Of a stretch of DNA of 64,000 bases, positions 29,629 to 38,048 are shown in pieces. The stretch's first letter is position 1. Each line of letters begins with the position of its first letter. The stretch spans positions 1 through 64,000 of the forward strand of contig NZ_RQPI01000005.1 of assembly GCF_003854965.1 (NCBI RefSeq), given 5' to 3'. The translations under genes were made by a program, and so were the position numbers. Below the pieces are notes generated by a model. That model worked only from the letters and a program-made list of their open reading frames with translations. It had not been told where the DNA came from and did not search any database. Origin of the DNA: Paenibacillus rhizophilus. GTDB lineage: Bacteria; Bacillota; Bacilli; Paenibacillales; Paenibacillaceae.

Positions 29629-32058
29629 TTAACGGATTTCCGCCGCTTCAAACAGCGCAGTGCGCGTCTCGCCGTCGTTCAGCATTTTTTTCCATGGATC
29701 TTTAACCTGTGTTAAGGCAAAATCAATGCGCTGCGCCAGCGCCTTGCGCTCTTCCGCGTTGTCCAGAATAAAGGATTGGATTTGGTCCAAACCTAGACGT
29801 TCCACCCATTCGGACGTTCTTTCCATGTAATTGCCCGTTTCACGGTAATACTGCATGACGGCGGAGCAGATTTCGACCAACTCTTCGTCCGTCTTCACTT
29901 TGCAGAAGGAATCCGCGATCCGGGGCTTGATGCCGCCGTTGCCGCCGATGAACACTTCCCAGCCTCCGTCGTTGCCGACGATGCCGATATCCTTCGTGCA
30001 GGATTCCGCGCAGTTCCGCGGGCAGCCGTTTACGGCCATTTTGAATTTGGCGGGGAAATCAAGACGCTCATATTTCCGCTCCAGCAGCGCGCCCATGCCC
30101 ATTGAATCCTGCGTACCGAAACGGCAGAACTGCGATCCTACACAGGTCTTGACTGTCCGCAGAGATTTGGCGTAAGCATAACCCGAAGGCATGTCCAGCT
30201 CCTCCCATACTTTGGGCACATCTTCTTTCTTGATACCGATCAGGTCCAGGCGCTGTCCGCCGGTTACTTTGACAACCTTGACATCGTATTTAATGGAGAC
30301 ATCGGCGATTCTCTTCAAATCTTCCGGCGTTGTCACTCCGCCGTACATCCGCGGAACGACAGTGAATGTGCCGTCCTTCTGAATGTTGGCGCTCATCCGC
30401 TCGTTGACAAAGCGCGATTCCTTCTCGTCTTCGTGCGTATCCGGATAGATCATGCCCAGATAATAGTTGACCGCCGGGCGGCATTTCGAGCAGCCTTCTT
30501 CCTGCTTCCAGCCGAGGACGTTCATGACCTCTTTGGTCGTCGTCAGCCCTTTGGCCCGGATCTCGGCCACAATTTCATCCCGGCTGAGCGTCGTGCAGCC
30601 GCAGATGCCGGTCTTCGCGCTCTGCTCAAAGCCGTCGCCGAGCACATACTGAAGAATCTGTTCCACGACCGGCTTGCAGCCGCCGCAGGAACGCGTGGCT
30701 CCGGTGCAGGCTTTGATTTCATCCACGGTTGTGAAGCCGTTATCGGTGATTGCGTCGACAATTGCCTTCTTGGTCACGCCGTTGCAGCCGCAGACGATTT
30801 CCTCGTCGGACATGCTTTCGACGGATGCCGTCTTCTTGGCTCCTCCTCCGCCACAGCATCCGGTTCCCATAACGTCCGCATAAATGTCGTCCGTCATCTC
30901 CGCACCCTGCTTCACCAGCTTTTGCAGGCTGGCGGATTCCGTCACATCGCCGAACAGAACGGCGCCGACAATAATGTTGTTCTTGAGCAGAATTTTCTTG
31001 TAGGTTCTCTTCCAATCATCCTTGGCGGCAATGACCGTATGCTCCGGCGTCTCGATGAATTCCCCTGCCGAGAAGACGTCCACGCCGGAAATCTTCAGCT
31101 TGGTGGAGACGACCGAACCTTCATAAGGCTTAGCTTCCACGTCGCACAAATGCTTCGCGAGCACGGTTCCCTGTTCGAACAACGGAGCTACCAGGCCATA
31201 GCAGATGCCGCGGTGCTCAGTGCATTCGCCGACGGAATACACGTCCGTAAGCGATGTTTGCAAGAAGTCATCCACCACGATGCCGCGGTTCACTTCAATG
31301 CCGCTGTCCTTCGCCAATGCCACATTCGGCTTAATGCCTACGGCCATGACCACGAACTGCGCTTCCAGCTCCGTGCCGTCGGCGAAGCGCAGTCCGCTTA
31401 CCCGCTCATCGCCGGTCAGCTCCACCGTCTGCTTGCCCATTGCGAACTTGACGCCTTGGCGCTCCAGTTCCGCTTTCAGCATCGAAGCGGCGGTATGATC
31501 CAGCTGCCGCTCCATCAGATCCTCCATCAGGTGGACGACGGTTACGTCCATGCCCAGGTTCACGAGACCTTTTGCCGCTTCCAGGCCGAGCAGTCCGCCG
31601 CCGATAACGGCCGCTTTGCGATACTGCTTCGCGGCTTTCAGCATCGCCTCGCAGTCGGCGATATCGCGGAAGCCCACGACGCCTTCCTTGCCGCTGCCAG
31701 GGATCGGCAGAATGAACGAATTCGACCCGGTGGCGATAATGACTTTATCGTAATCCGCGGTCAAGCCGTTCTCCGCGATGACCTTCCGCGATTCTCCGTC
31801 AATACGGGTTACCGTGGTTCCTGTATGCAGAGTAATACCGTTCTCCTTGTACCAGTTCCAGTCGTTCAGGATAATATCGTCCACGGTTTTGCTTCCTTCG
31901 AGGACGTAAGACAGCATAATGCGGTTGTAGTTGGGATGAGGCTCGCTGCCGAAGACGGTTATGTCGTATGCGCCGCCAAGCTTCAAAATCTGTTCAATGG
32001 TGCCTACGCCTGCCATGCCGTTGCCGATCAATACTAATTTTTCTCGATTCGATGTCAT
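29629..32058 (-). CDS. nirB: NADH-dependent nitrite reductase large subunit
   Basis: Reduces nitrite to ammonium in the cytoplasm with NADH, FAD, [Fe-S] and siroheme. 809 aa. In order: FAD/NAD domains (LVLIGNGMAGVGTIEQ near the start, AAVIGGGLLGLEAAKG near 145), two BFD-like [2Fe-2S] domains (CGCNGVTKKAI and CGCTTLSRDEI, each with a later CxxC), then sulfite/nitrite reductase half-domains with CVGSQFC and CPRNCAESC binding the [4Fe-4S]-siroheme. ATG 32058 has GGGAGG at 8 nt. No siroheme synthesis genes are in the window. Confidence 0.96.
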   Translation of the reverse strand: MTSNREKLVLIGNGMAGVGTIEQILKLGGAYDITVFGSEPHPNYNRIMLSYVLEGSKTVDDIILNDWNWYKENGITLHTGTTVTRIDGESRKVIAENGLTADYDKVIIATGSNSFILPIPGSGKEGVVGFRDIADCEAMLKAAKQYRKAAVIGGGLLGLEAAKGLVNLGMDVTVVHLMEDLMERQLDHTAASMLKAELERQGVKFAMGKQTVELTGDERVSGLRFADGTELEAQFVVMAVGIKPNVALAKDSGIEVNRGIVVDDFLQTSLTDVYSVGECTEHRGICYGLVAPLFEQGTVLAKHLCDVEAKPYEGSVVSTKLKISGVDVFSAGEFIETPEHTVIAAKDDWKRTYKKILLKNNIIVGAVLFGDVTESASLQKLVKQGAEMTDDIYADVMGTGCCGGGGAKKTASVESMSDEEIVCGCNGVTKKAIVDAITDNGFTTVDEIKACTGATRSCGGCKPVVEQILQYVLGDGFEQSAKTGICGCTTLSRDEIVAEIRAKGLTTTKEVMNVLGWKQEEGCSKCRPAVNYYLGMIYPDTHEDEKESRFVNERMSANIQKDGTFTVVPRMYGGVTTPEDLKRIADVSIKYDVKVVKVTGGQRLDLIGIKKEDVPKVWEELDMPSGYAYAKSLRTVKTCVGSQFCRFGTQDSMGMGALLERKYERLDFPAKFKMAVNGCPRNCAESCTKDIGIVGNDGGWEVFIGGNGGIKPRIADSFCKVKTDEELVEICSAVMQYYRETGNYMERTSEWVERLGLDQIQSFILDNAEERKALAQRIDFALTQVKDPWKKMLNDGETRTALFEAAEIR

Positions 32059-32139
32059 TGTCGGGTCCTCCCTCAAAGCTTCTATAATCAACTCTCGTGC
32101 TTAATACCGGAATTATACTCTTTAAATTTTAACTAGACG

Positions 32140-32176
32140 GGTGACCACAGTCACTCTAATAGTGAATATTTTCACA
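32140..32176 (-). promoter_or_regulatory. Two FNR boxes before nirB
   Basis: Proximal AGTGACTGTGGTCACC and distal TGTGAAAATATTCACT (minus strand) have centres 21 bp apart, two helix turns. TATAAT lies 30 nt past the proximal centre, giving a position near -42. Confidence 0.82.
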
Positions 32177-32225
32177 TCATATTGTAACAAATACTGTCAT
32201 TCACCCACTTGACATACGAGAAATA

Positions 32226-32262
32226 GCCGATTTCCCAAAGATAATCCAAGGAAAATCGGCTG
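32226..32262 (-). terminator. ric terminator
   Basis: AGCCGATTTTCCTTGG and CCAAAGGGAAATCGGCT type stem (AGCCGATTT with AAATCGGCT outermost) then ATTTCT. It lies about 20 nt past the ric stop. Confidence 0.75.
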
Positions 32263-32283
32263 TTGGTCGAAGCTCAAAAACTA

Positions 32284-32988
32284 TTATTGATATCTCGGGA
32301 ACAAAATGTTGTTCTCCAGATGAACATGCTCGAAGGTCATGCCTTCCAGTTCCTCCAGCCGTGCATAAGTCAGACGGTAAGTCGTGCAGGCATGCTCAGG
32401 CGGAGTAAAGTCGCCGGTAACGGAGCGAAGCTGTTTGAGAATGTCGCCCGCTGCGTCATGCTCTTCTTCCAAATTGCTTAGAGACTTGCGCAGAGCGGTT
32501 AAGGATTCTTCGTTCCCATTTTGCTCATAGGCTAGAATGCTCGGAAAATCCTGCGTTTCTTCATTTGCCGTGTGCTCCAGCAGTTCGTCCTTCAGCTGGT
32601 TGAACAGTTGGTATACTTCAGCCAGATGCGGGGAATCCCCGCCGTGTACGCGAAAGACCTTCGTGACGTTCTGTCCGATCAGCGGCAGTTCTTCTCTCAG
32701 ATAGCGGTGATGCTTATCGACAATATGGGCGATCAGTTCTTCGGAGGATGCTCCGTTCCATACGGTATCCTCTTCAAGCACCGGGTACTGCTCCAGCAGC
32801 TTGTACAAATCGCCGATAACAGCGTCCGCTTCAAGACCGCGCTCATCGGCCGCCTCCCGAAGCGGCTTTGCGCCGCCGCAGCAGAAATCGATTTTGCTTG
32901 CCTTGAAATAATCCGCGGCTTTCGGGAACTGCAGGACGATTTCTTTTACCAATGTATCGCTATTAAATAAAGGTTGTTTAACGCTCAT
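32284..32988 (-). CDS. ric: Iron-sulfur cluster repair di-iron protein (RIC/ScdA)
   Basis: 234 aa. Residues about 5-60 are the ScdA-N (DUF542) domain with IDFCCGG; the rest is a hemerythrin-like four-helix bundle with HIVDKHHRYLREELP, HTANEETQDFPSI, LEEEHDAAG and FEHVHLENNILFPR supplying the His/Glu ligands. The family restores Fe-S clusters damaged by nitric oxide or oxidants. Its own FNR box and its place next to nitrite reductase fit a role against NO made from nitrite. Confidence 0.93.
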   Translation of the reverse strand: MSVKQPLFNSDTLVKEIVLQFPKAADYFKASKIDFCCGGAKPLREAADERGLEADAVIGDLYKLLEQYPVLEEDTVWNGASSEELIAHIVDKHHRYLREELPLIGQNVTKVFRVHGGDSPHLAEVYQLFNQLKDELLEHTANEETQDFPSILAYEQNGNEESLTALRKSLSNLEEEHDAAGDILKQLRSVTGDFTPPEHACTTYRLTYARLEELEGMTFEHVHLENNILFPRYQ

Positions 32989-33054
32989 CGTGACTCCTCC
33001 TTAGGGGTTACTTATTGATCTGCTTCTACAATAACCCCCGAGGGAGAGCCTCCG

Positions 33055-33070
33055 CGTGATTTGAATCACG
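33055..33070 (-). promoter_or_regulatory. FNR-type box before ric
   Basis: CGTGATTCAAATCACG, a perfect 16 bp palindrome with TGA-N8-TCA core. TATTGT begins 30 nt past the centre, giving -41.5. Confidence 0.7.
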
Positions 33071-33097
33071 TCAATTCGAAAATATTGTTGAACAGCC

Positions 33098-33823
33098 TTA
33101 CTGCACATAAGCTTCCATATAGGTTCGTTTGCCCGCCGCATCCTTCAGATAAGGACCGAGCCCGGCAAATTTAGCCTCATTGACATACACCCCGGTCATC
33201 CATCTTCCCTCCGTTAATCCCCCATCCCATTGAAGCACAAGGTCAGGAGCCGCGATCCATTCCTGAAAGACGCGAACGTTGGTGTCCGTGTAGGCTTTGC
33301 ATGGTTTGTCAAGTTCCTGAAAACGGACATCGTTGACATAAGTAGGCACAAAATAGGCAGATATCGTCTCCAAATCGTCACAATCCAGAAACGTGTCGCC
33401 CCCCAAAAAAGGATGAAGCATCAGCGTTTTTTCGAACAGCGCCCAGATCACCGCCTGAAGAATCAGGCTTTGTCTTCTGCCGTTATGAAACGTGTACGTA
33501 CGCGGCTGATCCGACAGGTCCGCCTCGCGCTCCGCTTCGCCCTGCTCCAGACAGTGCCTTTCACAGCCGATGCACTTCCAGCCCGAAGGCCCTTGAATCC
33601 ATTTCTGAAACACCGTGCCGCCGTCGCCGTTACCTTTATACAGGGAAGAAATAATACTGTAAGGCACTCCGAATGAAGCGTTCCACAATGAGGCAGGGAG
33701 ATGGCTGTGCAGCATGAACAGCGTCTTGTCATAAATTAGCTGCACTTTAACGGAAGCCGTTTCAAGCTCAGCCACATCCTCTTTTCCGTAACCGACTTCC
33801 CGCGAGAACAGAGTGGTCTTCAT
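33098..33823 (-). CDS. Uncharacterised protein with CxxC motif
   Basis: 241 aa, not recognised. No signal peptide or membrane segment. Near residue 83 is a short Cys-rich site, GWKCIGCERHC, that could bind a metal or be redox-active; a single Cys pair later (DCDD) is less telling. Aromatic-rich segments such as NDVRFQELDKPCKAY and EWIAAPDLVLQWDGG suggest a beta-rich fold. ATG 33823 has GGGAGG at 8 nt; the longer frame upstream is unsupported. It stands upstream of ric on the same strand but is separated by the ric promoter. A weak cre-like site lies at 33944-33957. Confidence 0.75.
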   Translation of the reverse strand: MKTTLFSREVGYGKEDVAELETASVKVQLIYDKTLFMLHSHLPASLWNASFGVPYSIISSLYKGNGDGGTVFQKWIQGPSGWKCIGCERHCLEQGEAEREADLSDQPRTYTFHNGRRQSLILQAVIWALFEKTLMLHPFLGGDTFLDCDDLETISAYFVPTYVNDVRFQELDKPCKAYTDTNVRVFQEWIAAPDLVLQWDGGLTEGRWMTGVYVNEAKFAGLGPYLKDAAGKRTYMEAYVQ

Positions 33824-34063
33824 CTTGCTCGCCTCCCTAAATTTCACCCGCAAAGCGGGGGATTTATTAAGAAATGAATTCAGGAGTGTACAGGGACCCC
33901 AAAAGCTGGCCATTACGTCTCGGTGACTAAAAGTTAATTTTATAGTAAGCGCTTCCAATAGGTGAGGGACATTCGTTTTTTCTATTATATTACTTCTTTG
34001 CGGCTATTGTGCAAATTTTTTTCTCAGGGGGATGCCAAGTCGCTTGTTGAACGCTTTGGTCTG

Positions 34064-34666
34064 TCACAAGCTCTCCAATTGATCCGCAAGGCTATATAAA
34101 ATATCAGGCACGTAAATCCCTTGTTCAATAAATGACTTTCCAAATTCACTCATGATTGTTCTCATCTCTTCAAAAGACAATGGCATATCGTTCTTAAGCC
34201 AGTCTATTAAGATCGTAAAGCCTCCTGCAATTTGATACTTTATTGAATAGATAAAGTGTAATTCTTTTAATTTATCTGTATTTGTATGTTCTTTATTATA
34301 CAGATGCACTAAATATTTTATAAATTCCTCAAATCGTTCATTTAGTAAACAATCAGGTACAGCTTTGATGACTTTTAGTAAAGATTCACGATGTTTCTTT
34401 AATTGCGCAAAGAGGAGATCAGTAAGAACATCATTCTCATTAATGTCCTGCCATTTTTTTATTATGGTTAGGCGCTCTTTAAATATATCATCTAAATATT
34501 GGATAATGATGTCGTCTTTACTTCTATAATTCCTGTAGAAAGTCTGTCTCGCGACTCCTGCTTTTTTTGTAATGCTGGTAATTTTAATCTGTTCGTAGGG
34601 TGTGGTCTCCAATAATAACAGCAACGCCTCAAAAATCCATTCTCTTGTTTGATGCAACACATTCAC
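34064..34666 (-). CDS. TetR/AcrR family regulator
   Basis: 200 aa. N-terminal helix-turn-helix (about 8-55) with ITKKAGVARQTFYRNYRSKDDI; the C-terminal ligand domain is not assigned. It is divergent from two glycosyltransferase genes across about 115 bp, so it probably represses them and responds to a glycosylated or toxic compound. Base composition is clearly more AT-rich than the neighbours on the left, in line with acquisition. Confidence 0.9.
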   Translation of the reverse strand: MNVLHQTREWIFEALLLLLETTPYEQIKITSITKKAGVARQTFYRNYRSKDDIIIQYLDDIFKERLTIIKKWQDINENDVLTDLLFAQLKKHRESLLKVIKAVPDCLLNERFEEFIKYLVHLYNKEHTNTDKLKELHFIYSIKYQIAGGFTILIDWLKNDMPLSFEEMRTIMSEFGKSFIEQGIYVPDILYSLADQLESL

Positions 34667-34705
34667 CTCTTCTGTCTATTTTCGTCGTTAAAATCTCTAT
34701 TGAAA

Positions 34706-34734
34706 TTGAACTCTATTTTTACATATACTATAAT
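34706..34734 (+). promoter_or_regulatory. Promoter of the glycosyltransferase pair
   Basis: TTGAAC and TATAAT separated by exactly 17 bp, 49 bp upstream of the first glycosyltransferase start and inside the divergent region shared with the TetR gene. No clear palindrome was identified as operator. Confidence 0.6.
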
Positions 34735-34782
34735 TTATTCCATCACATGGTACAATTCTAATGTAGATGGAGGTTGATTACA

Positions 34783-35994
34783 GTGAAGAAAACTCATATT
34801 GCCATGATTAATATTCCTGCTTTCGGACATGTTAATCCAACACTAGCCGTTGTATCAGAGCTCGTTCAAAGAGGCTATAAAGTGACTTATCCGGCAACTG
34901 AAAAATTTATTCTGGTTGTTAAGGAAACGGGGGCTTCTGTTCTTCCCTATCATTCGGCCACTACGGATCTATTAGATCAACTAAATCATGTCAAAGAAAT
35001 CAATGAAGTCATGAGTATCCATTCGGAAAATCTCCCCATGAGATTCCTTGAAGAAGCGATATCCACTTATTATCAATTGGAGCAGATGTATGCGGATGAT
35101 CTTCCGGATTTAATTCTGTTTGATTTTATGGCGCTGGCCGGAAAACTGTTCGCGGCAAAGCACGGCATAGAAGCGGTACGGCTGTATTCTTCCTATGCGA
35201 ATAATGAGCATGTATCGACGTTACATGATGTTTCGGACGAGATTAAGAATGAATTGGCGTCAAAGCTTAATGCTTTTTCGGAGAAGGAAGGGATTACGGG
35301 GGTATCCTTTATGGAATTATTCACTCCGGAAAAATTGAACATTACCTTTATGCCACGGGCTTTTCAGCTTAAAGGGGAGTTGTTCGACGAACGCTTCCTT
35401 TTTGTTGGTCCGTCTATTGGCAAGCGCAGCTATGACGAGAGCCTGCCGATCGATGGGAATAATGACCGTCCAGTCATGTTAATTTCACTAGGTACGATTT
35501 TCAACCCCTGGCCGGAATTCTATAAAATGTGCATCGAAGCGTTTCGCGACTCTAACTGGCAGGTAGTTATGTCCACAGGTTCCAAGATCAGTCCGGAAAG
35601 CTTGGGCGAGATTCCAGACAACTTTATTGTCCGCCACCAGGTTCCGCAGCTTGAAATTCTCCCTCATACCCGGTTGTTTATTACGCATGGCGGCATGAAC
35701 AGCACGATGGAAGCGTTGAGCTGCGGCGTGCCCCTGGTTGTCATACCGCAGATGTTTGAGCAGGAAATCACCGCACGGCGCGTATCGGAATTGGGACTGG
35801 GACATCATTTTCTGCCGGATGAAGTAACCGTTCAAGCATTGCAGACATCGGTTCAAGAAGTTTCAGAGGACGAGCAATTGAAGCGGCGTGTGTATGACAT
35901 GCAGAAGAACATCCAGGAAGCTGGAGGGGCTAAAAAAGCCGCTGATGCCATTGAAAAGTTATTAAGCGTCTCAAATATGAAGGCGAGGGTGTGA
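34783..35994 (+). CDS. Macrolide-family glycosyltransferase (GT1)
   Basis: 403 aa GT-B enzyme. N-terminal acceptor domain with MINIPAFGHVNPTLAVVSEL, C-terminal nucleotide-sugar domain with VMLISLGTIFNP, HQVPQLEILPHTRLFITHGGMNSTMEALSCGVPLVVIP, the MGT/UGT signature region. Related to Bacillus YjiC/YojK and the OleD macrolide transferases, which use UDP-glucose on macrolides or flavonoids. GTG 34783 has a GGAGG site at 9 nt; the TTG at 34774 touches the site. Forms an operon with the next gene. The acceptor cannot be predicted. Confidence 0.9.
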   Translation: MKKTHIAMINIPAFGHVNPTLAVVSELVQRGYKVTYPATEKFILVVKETGASVLPYHSATTDLLDQLNHVKEINEVMSIHSENLPMRFLEEAISTYYQLEQMYADDLPDLILFDFMALAGKLFAAKHGIEAVRLYSSYANNEHVSTLHDVSDEIKNELASKLNAFSEKEGITGVSFMELFTPEKLNITFMPRAFQLKGELFDERFLFVGPSIGKRSYDESLPIDGNNDRPVMLISLGTIFNPWPEFYKMCIEAFRDSNWQVVMSTGSKISPESLGEIPDNFIVRHQVPQLEILPHTRLFITHGGMNSTMEALSCGVPLVVIPQMFEQEITARRVSELGLGHHFLPDEVTVQALQTSVQEVSEDEQLKRRVYDMQKNIQEAGGAKKAADAIEKLLSVSNMKARV

Positions 35995-35998
35995 AGAG

Positions 35999-37213
35999 AT
36001 GTCAAAAGCGCTTTTTTTAAGTATCCCGGCTCATGGTCATGTTAATCCGACACTTGGATTAGTAAATGAATTAATCAATCAAGGTGAGGAAGTCACTTAT
36101 TTTTGTACAGAGGATTTTAAAGAAAAAATCGAAAAAACCGGTGCTGAATTTAAAAGCTATAAAGTAGACACAGTCCTTGGTAACAGAAAAGACAACACAC
36201 CGCAAAACATGGGAATCGAGCGTTTACTTAACAATATTAATGAAGCGCTCAAGTCAAGCGATAAAATAATAGAAGATGTTTTAGATCAAATTAAGGATAA
36301 ACATTTTGATTATATCCTGTATACGGCGATGTATCCTTTTGGAAATGTCTTTGCTCAAATCTTGAAAATTCCTTCGGTTTCTTCTTTTGCCGTATTTGCT
36401 ACGCCGCAGGAACTTAAGGCTGAGCACAAAGAATTAATGAATGAAGAGTTAATGAACAACCATCCCGTTATGGAGACCTTCAAAAAAGTATCAAAACAAT
36501 TGAAAGAAGTCTATAAGGTGGAGATGCCGGATAACCCAATGGACTTATTTTTTAATAAAGGCGACATCAATATTGCCTATACATCCAAATATTTTGTCTC
36601 CCATCCGGAGTATTATGATGACAGTTTTAAATTTATCGGACCGCCAATCTATGACCGGCAGGAAAACTTGGATTTCCCATTTGAACAATTGGAAGGCAAA
36701 AAAGTCGTCTATATTTCACTCGGCACCGTGTTTAATAAGGAAAGCAGGCTTTATGAACTTTTCTTTGAAACTTTTGCCAAAACGGATGCTGTTGTCGTAA
36801 TGACGGCATACAATGTAGATTTATCTGAATTTGAAATACCTGATCATTTTATTGTAAGAAATTTTGTGCCTCAATCCGAGATTTTAAAATATACCGACGT
36901 GGCAATCACTCATGCGGGTATGAATAGTACTAGTGATTTACTATATAATAATGTGCCTTTTGTAGCCATACCTATAGGAGCGGACCAGCCTTACATGGCG
37001 GGAAGATCTGCAGAACTCGGAGCGGCCATTTCTCTTGATAAGGATACCCTTACTCCGGAAATATTAAAGGACGCTGTGGAAGAAGTGTTAAACGATCCAA
37101 GCTATGCTGAAAATATTAAGAAGATCAGCGATTCTTTTAAACAGGCCGGCGGTTATAAAAAAGCGGTTGAAGAGATTTTTAAATTAAAAAGCGAAAAAGG
37201 CATTCTCGTTTAA
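35999..37213 (+). CDS. Second macrolide-family glycosyltransferase (GT1)
   Basis: 404 aa, same family as the preceding gene and starting 4 nt after it, so translation is coupled. N-terminal LSIPAHGHVNPTLGLVNEL, C-terminal KVVYISLGTVFN and NFVPQSEILKYTDVAITHAGMNST are present. The two differ strongly in sequence and this one is much more AT-rich, so they are not a recent duplication; more likely two separate acquisitions or an old pair. Both probably share the TetR-controlled promoter. Confidence 0.9.
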   Translation: MSKALFLSIPAHGHVNPTLGLVNELINQGEEVTYFCTEDFKEKIEKTGAEFKSYKVDTVLGNRKDNTPQNMGIERLLNNINEALKSSDKIIEDVLDQIKDKHFDYILYTAMYPFGNVFAQILKIPSVSSFAVFATPQELKAEHKELMNEELMNNHPVMETFKKVSKQLKEVYKVEMPDNPMDLFFNKGDINIAYTSKYFVSHPEYYDDSFKFIGPPIYDRQENLDFPFEQLEGKKVVYISLGTVFNKESRLYELFFETFAKTDAVVVMTAYNVDLSEFEIPDHFIVRNFVPQSEILKYTDVAITHAGMNSTSDLLYNNVPFVAIPIGADQPYMAGRSAELGAAISLDKDTLTPEILKDAVEEVLNDPSYAENIKKISDSFKQAGGYKKAVEEIFKLKSEKGILV

Positions 37214-37240
37214 ATTGCAAAATCTTATACTCCAAAAAAG

Positions 37241-37274
37241 AAAACTGGCGCCGATAGATTCGACGTCAGTTTTC
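37241..37274 (+). terminator. Terminator of the glycosyltransferase operon
   Basis: AAAACTGGCGCCG and CGACGTCAGTTTTC form an imperfect stem, 27 nt after the second transferase. Confidence 0.75.
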
Positions 37275-37300
37275 TGCTTGTACTGATGCTTTACCGGCCT

Positions 37301-37618
37301 TTACTTCACCCAATTTTCCGCCCAGAACTGAATCTGCTGCATGACAGGCTCCAGGGCGCGGCCTTTATCCGTCAGCTCGTATTCGATGCGTACCGGCGTC
37401 TCCGGATAGACATGGCGAACCAGAATGCCTTCGCTCTCCAGATCCTTCATCCGTTCCGACAGCATTTTATCGCTCATCAAAGGAATGAGACCCGATATAT
37501 CTTTAAAGCGCTTCGGTCCGCTCATCAAAGTCTGGATAATTAGGCCGTTCCACCGTTTGCCCAGAAAAGAAAAGGCCGTCTCAAACCGGGGGCACATCGT
37601 CAAATGATGCTCTTCCAC
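37301..37618 (-). CDS. HxlR family regulator
   Basis: 105 aa winged helix protein with CPRFETAFSFLGKRWNGLII and FKDISGLIPLMSDKMLSERMKDLE, the family core. Such proteins respond to aldehydes, quinones or redox stress. GTG 37618 has GAGAGG at 8 nt. The upstream sequence ACTAACTAAACGTAAGTT (about 37647-37664) resembles HxlR operators, so autoregulation is possible. No divergent target gene is present. Confidence 0.88.
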   Translation of the reverse strand: MEEHHLTMCPRFETAFSFLGKRWNGLIIQTLMSGPKRFKDISGLIPLMSDKMLSERMKDLESEGILVRHVYPETPVRIEYELTDKGRALEPVMQQIQFWAENWVK

Positions 37619-37714
37619 TGTATTCACCTCTCGCTAATAAAAAACTTACGTTTAGTTAGTATATATAATTTTAACACATTTCATCCTTATTGAACATGGT
37701 TTGTCAAAAAAAGT

Positions 37715-38029
37715 TTATTCCGCAGCATGCTTTCTTGCTGCAATCGCCTCGGTGACGACAAATGCAAGATCATCGTTTCCGTATAGCGAGAGCACACCGA
37801 GCACCGTATCGTCCGAAATAAATCCGGACTCCTCCGCGGGCACAGTCAGCGCAAGAGCTCTGGCAAGCTGTTCATTGCCTTGCTGCTGCGGATAGGCCTG
37901 CAAATAGAGGGCTTCCGGGTCAAGTCCGTTATTTACGCACCATTGGGCGAATACGAGGATCATCATCTCTTCGTCGCGCTTGTAGCTTTCAACAATCCGG
38001 TCTTCCACCGATTTGCGGTAATCATCCAT
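37715..38029 (-). CDS. Uncharacterised small protein
   Basis: 104 aa, acidic, predicted mostly helical (VEDRIVESYKRDEEMMILVF, GNEQLARALALTV). No signal or membrane segment, no known motif. It follows the Gfo/Idh-type gene by 19 bp on the same strand, so the two are probably co-transcribed. ATG 38029 follows GGGGGAGAGAGA. Family not recognised. Confidence 0.75.
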   Translation of the reverse strand: MDDYRKSVEDRIVESYKRDEEMMILVFAQWCVNNGLDPEALYLQAYPQQQGNEQLARALALTVPAEESGFISDDTVLGVLSLYGNDDLAFVVTEAIAARKHAAE

Positions 38030-38048
38030 TCTCTCTCCCCCTCTCGTG

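Noticed and set aside
30433..32037. 534-codon frame antisense to nirB
   Set aside because: Shadow of the nirB codon bias, no start signal, no domain.
33098..33823. Radical SAM or ferredoxin annotation for the CxxC protein
   Set aside because: Spacing CxxCxxxC in an otherwise different sequence, without the SAM or ferredoxin context.
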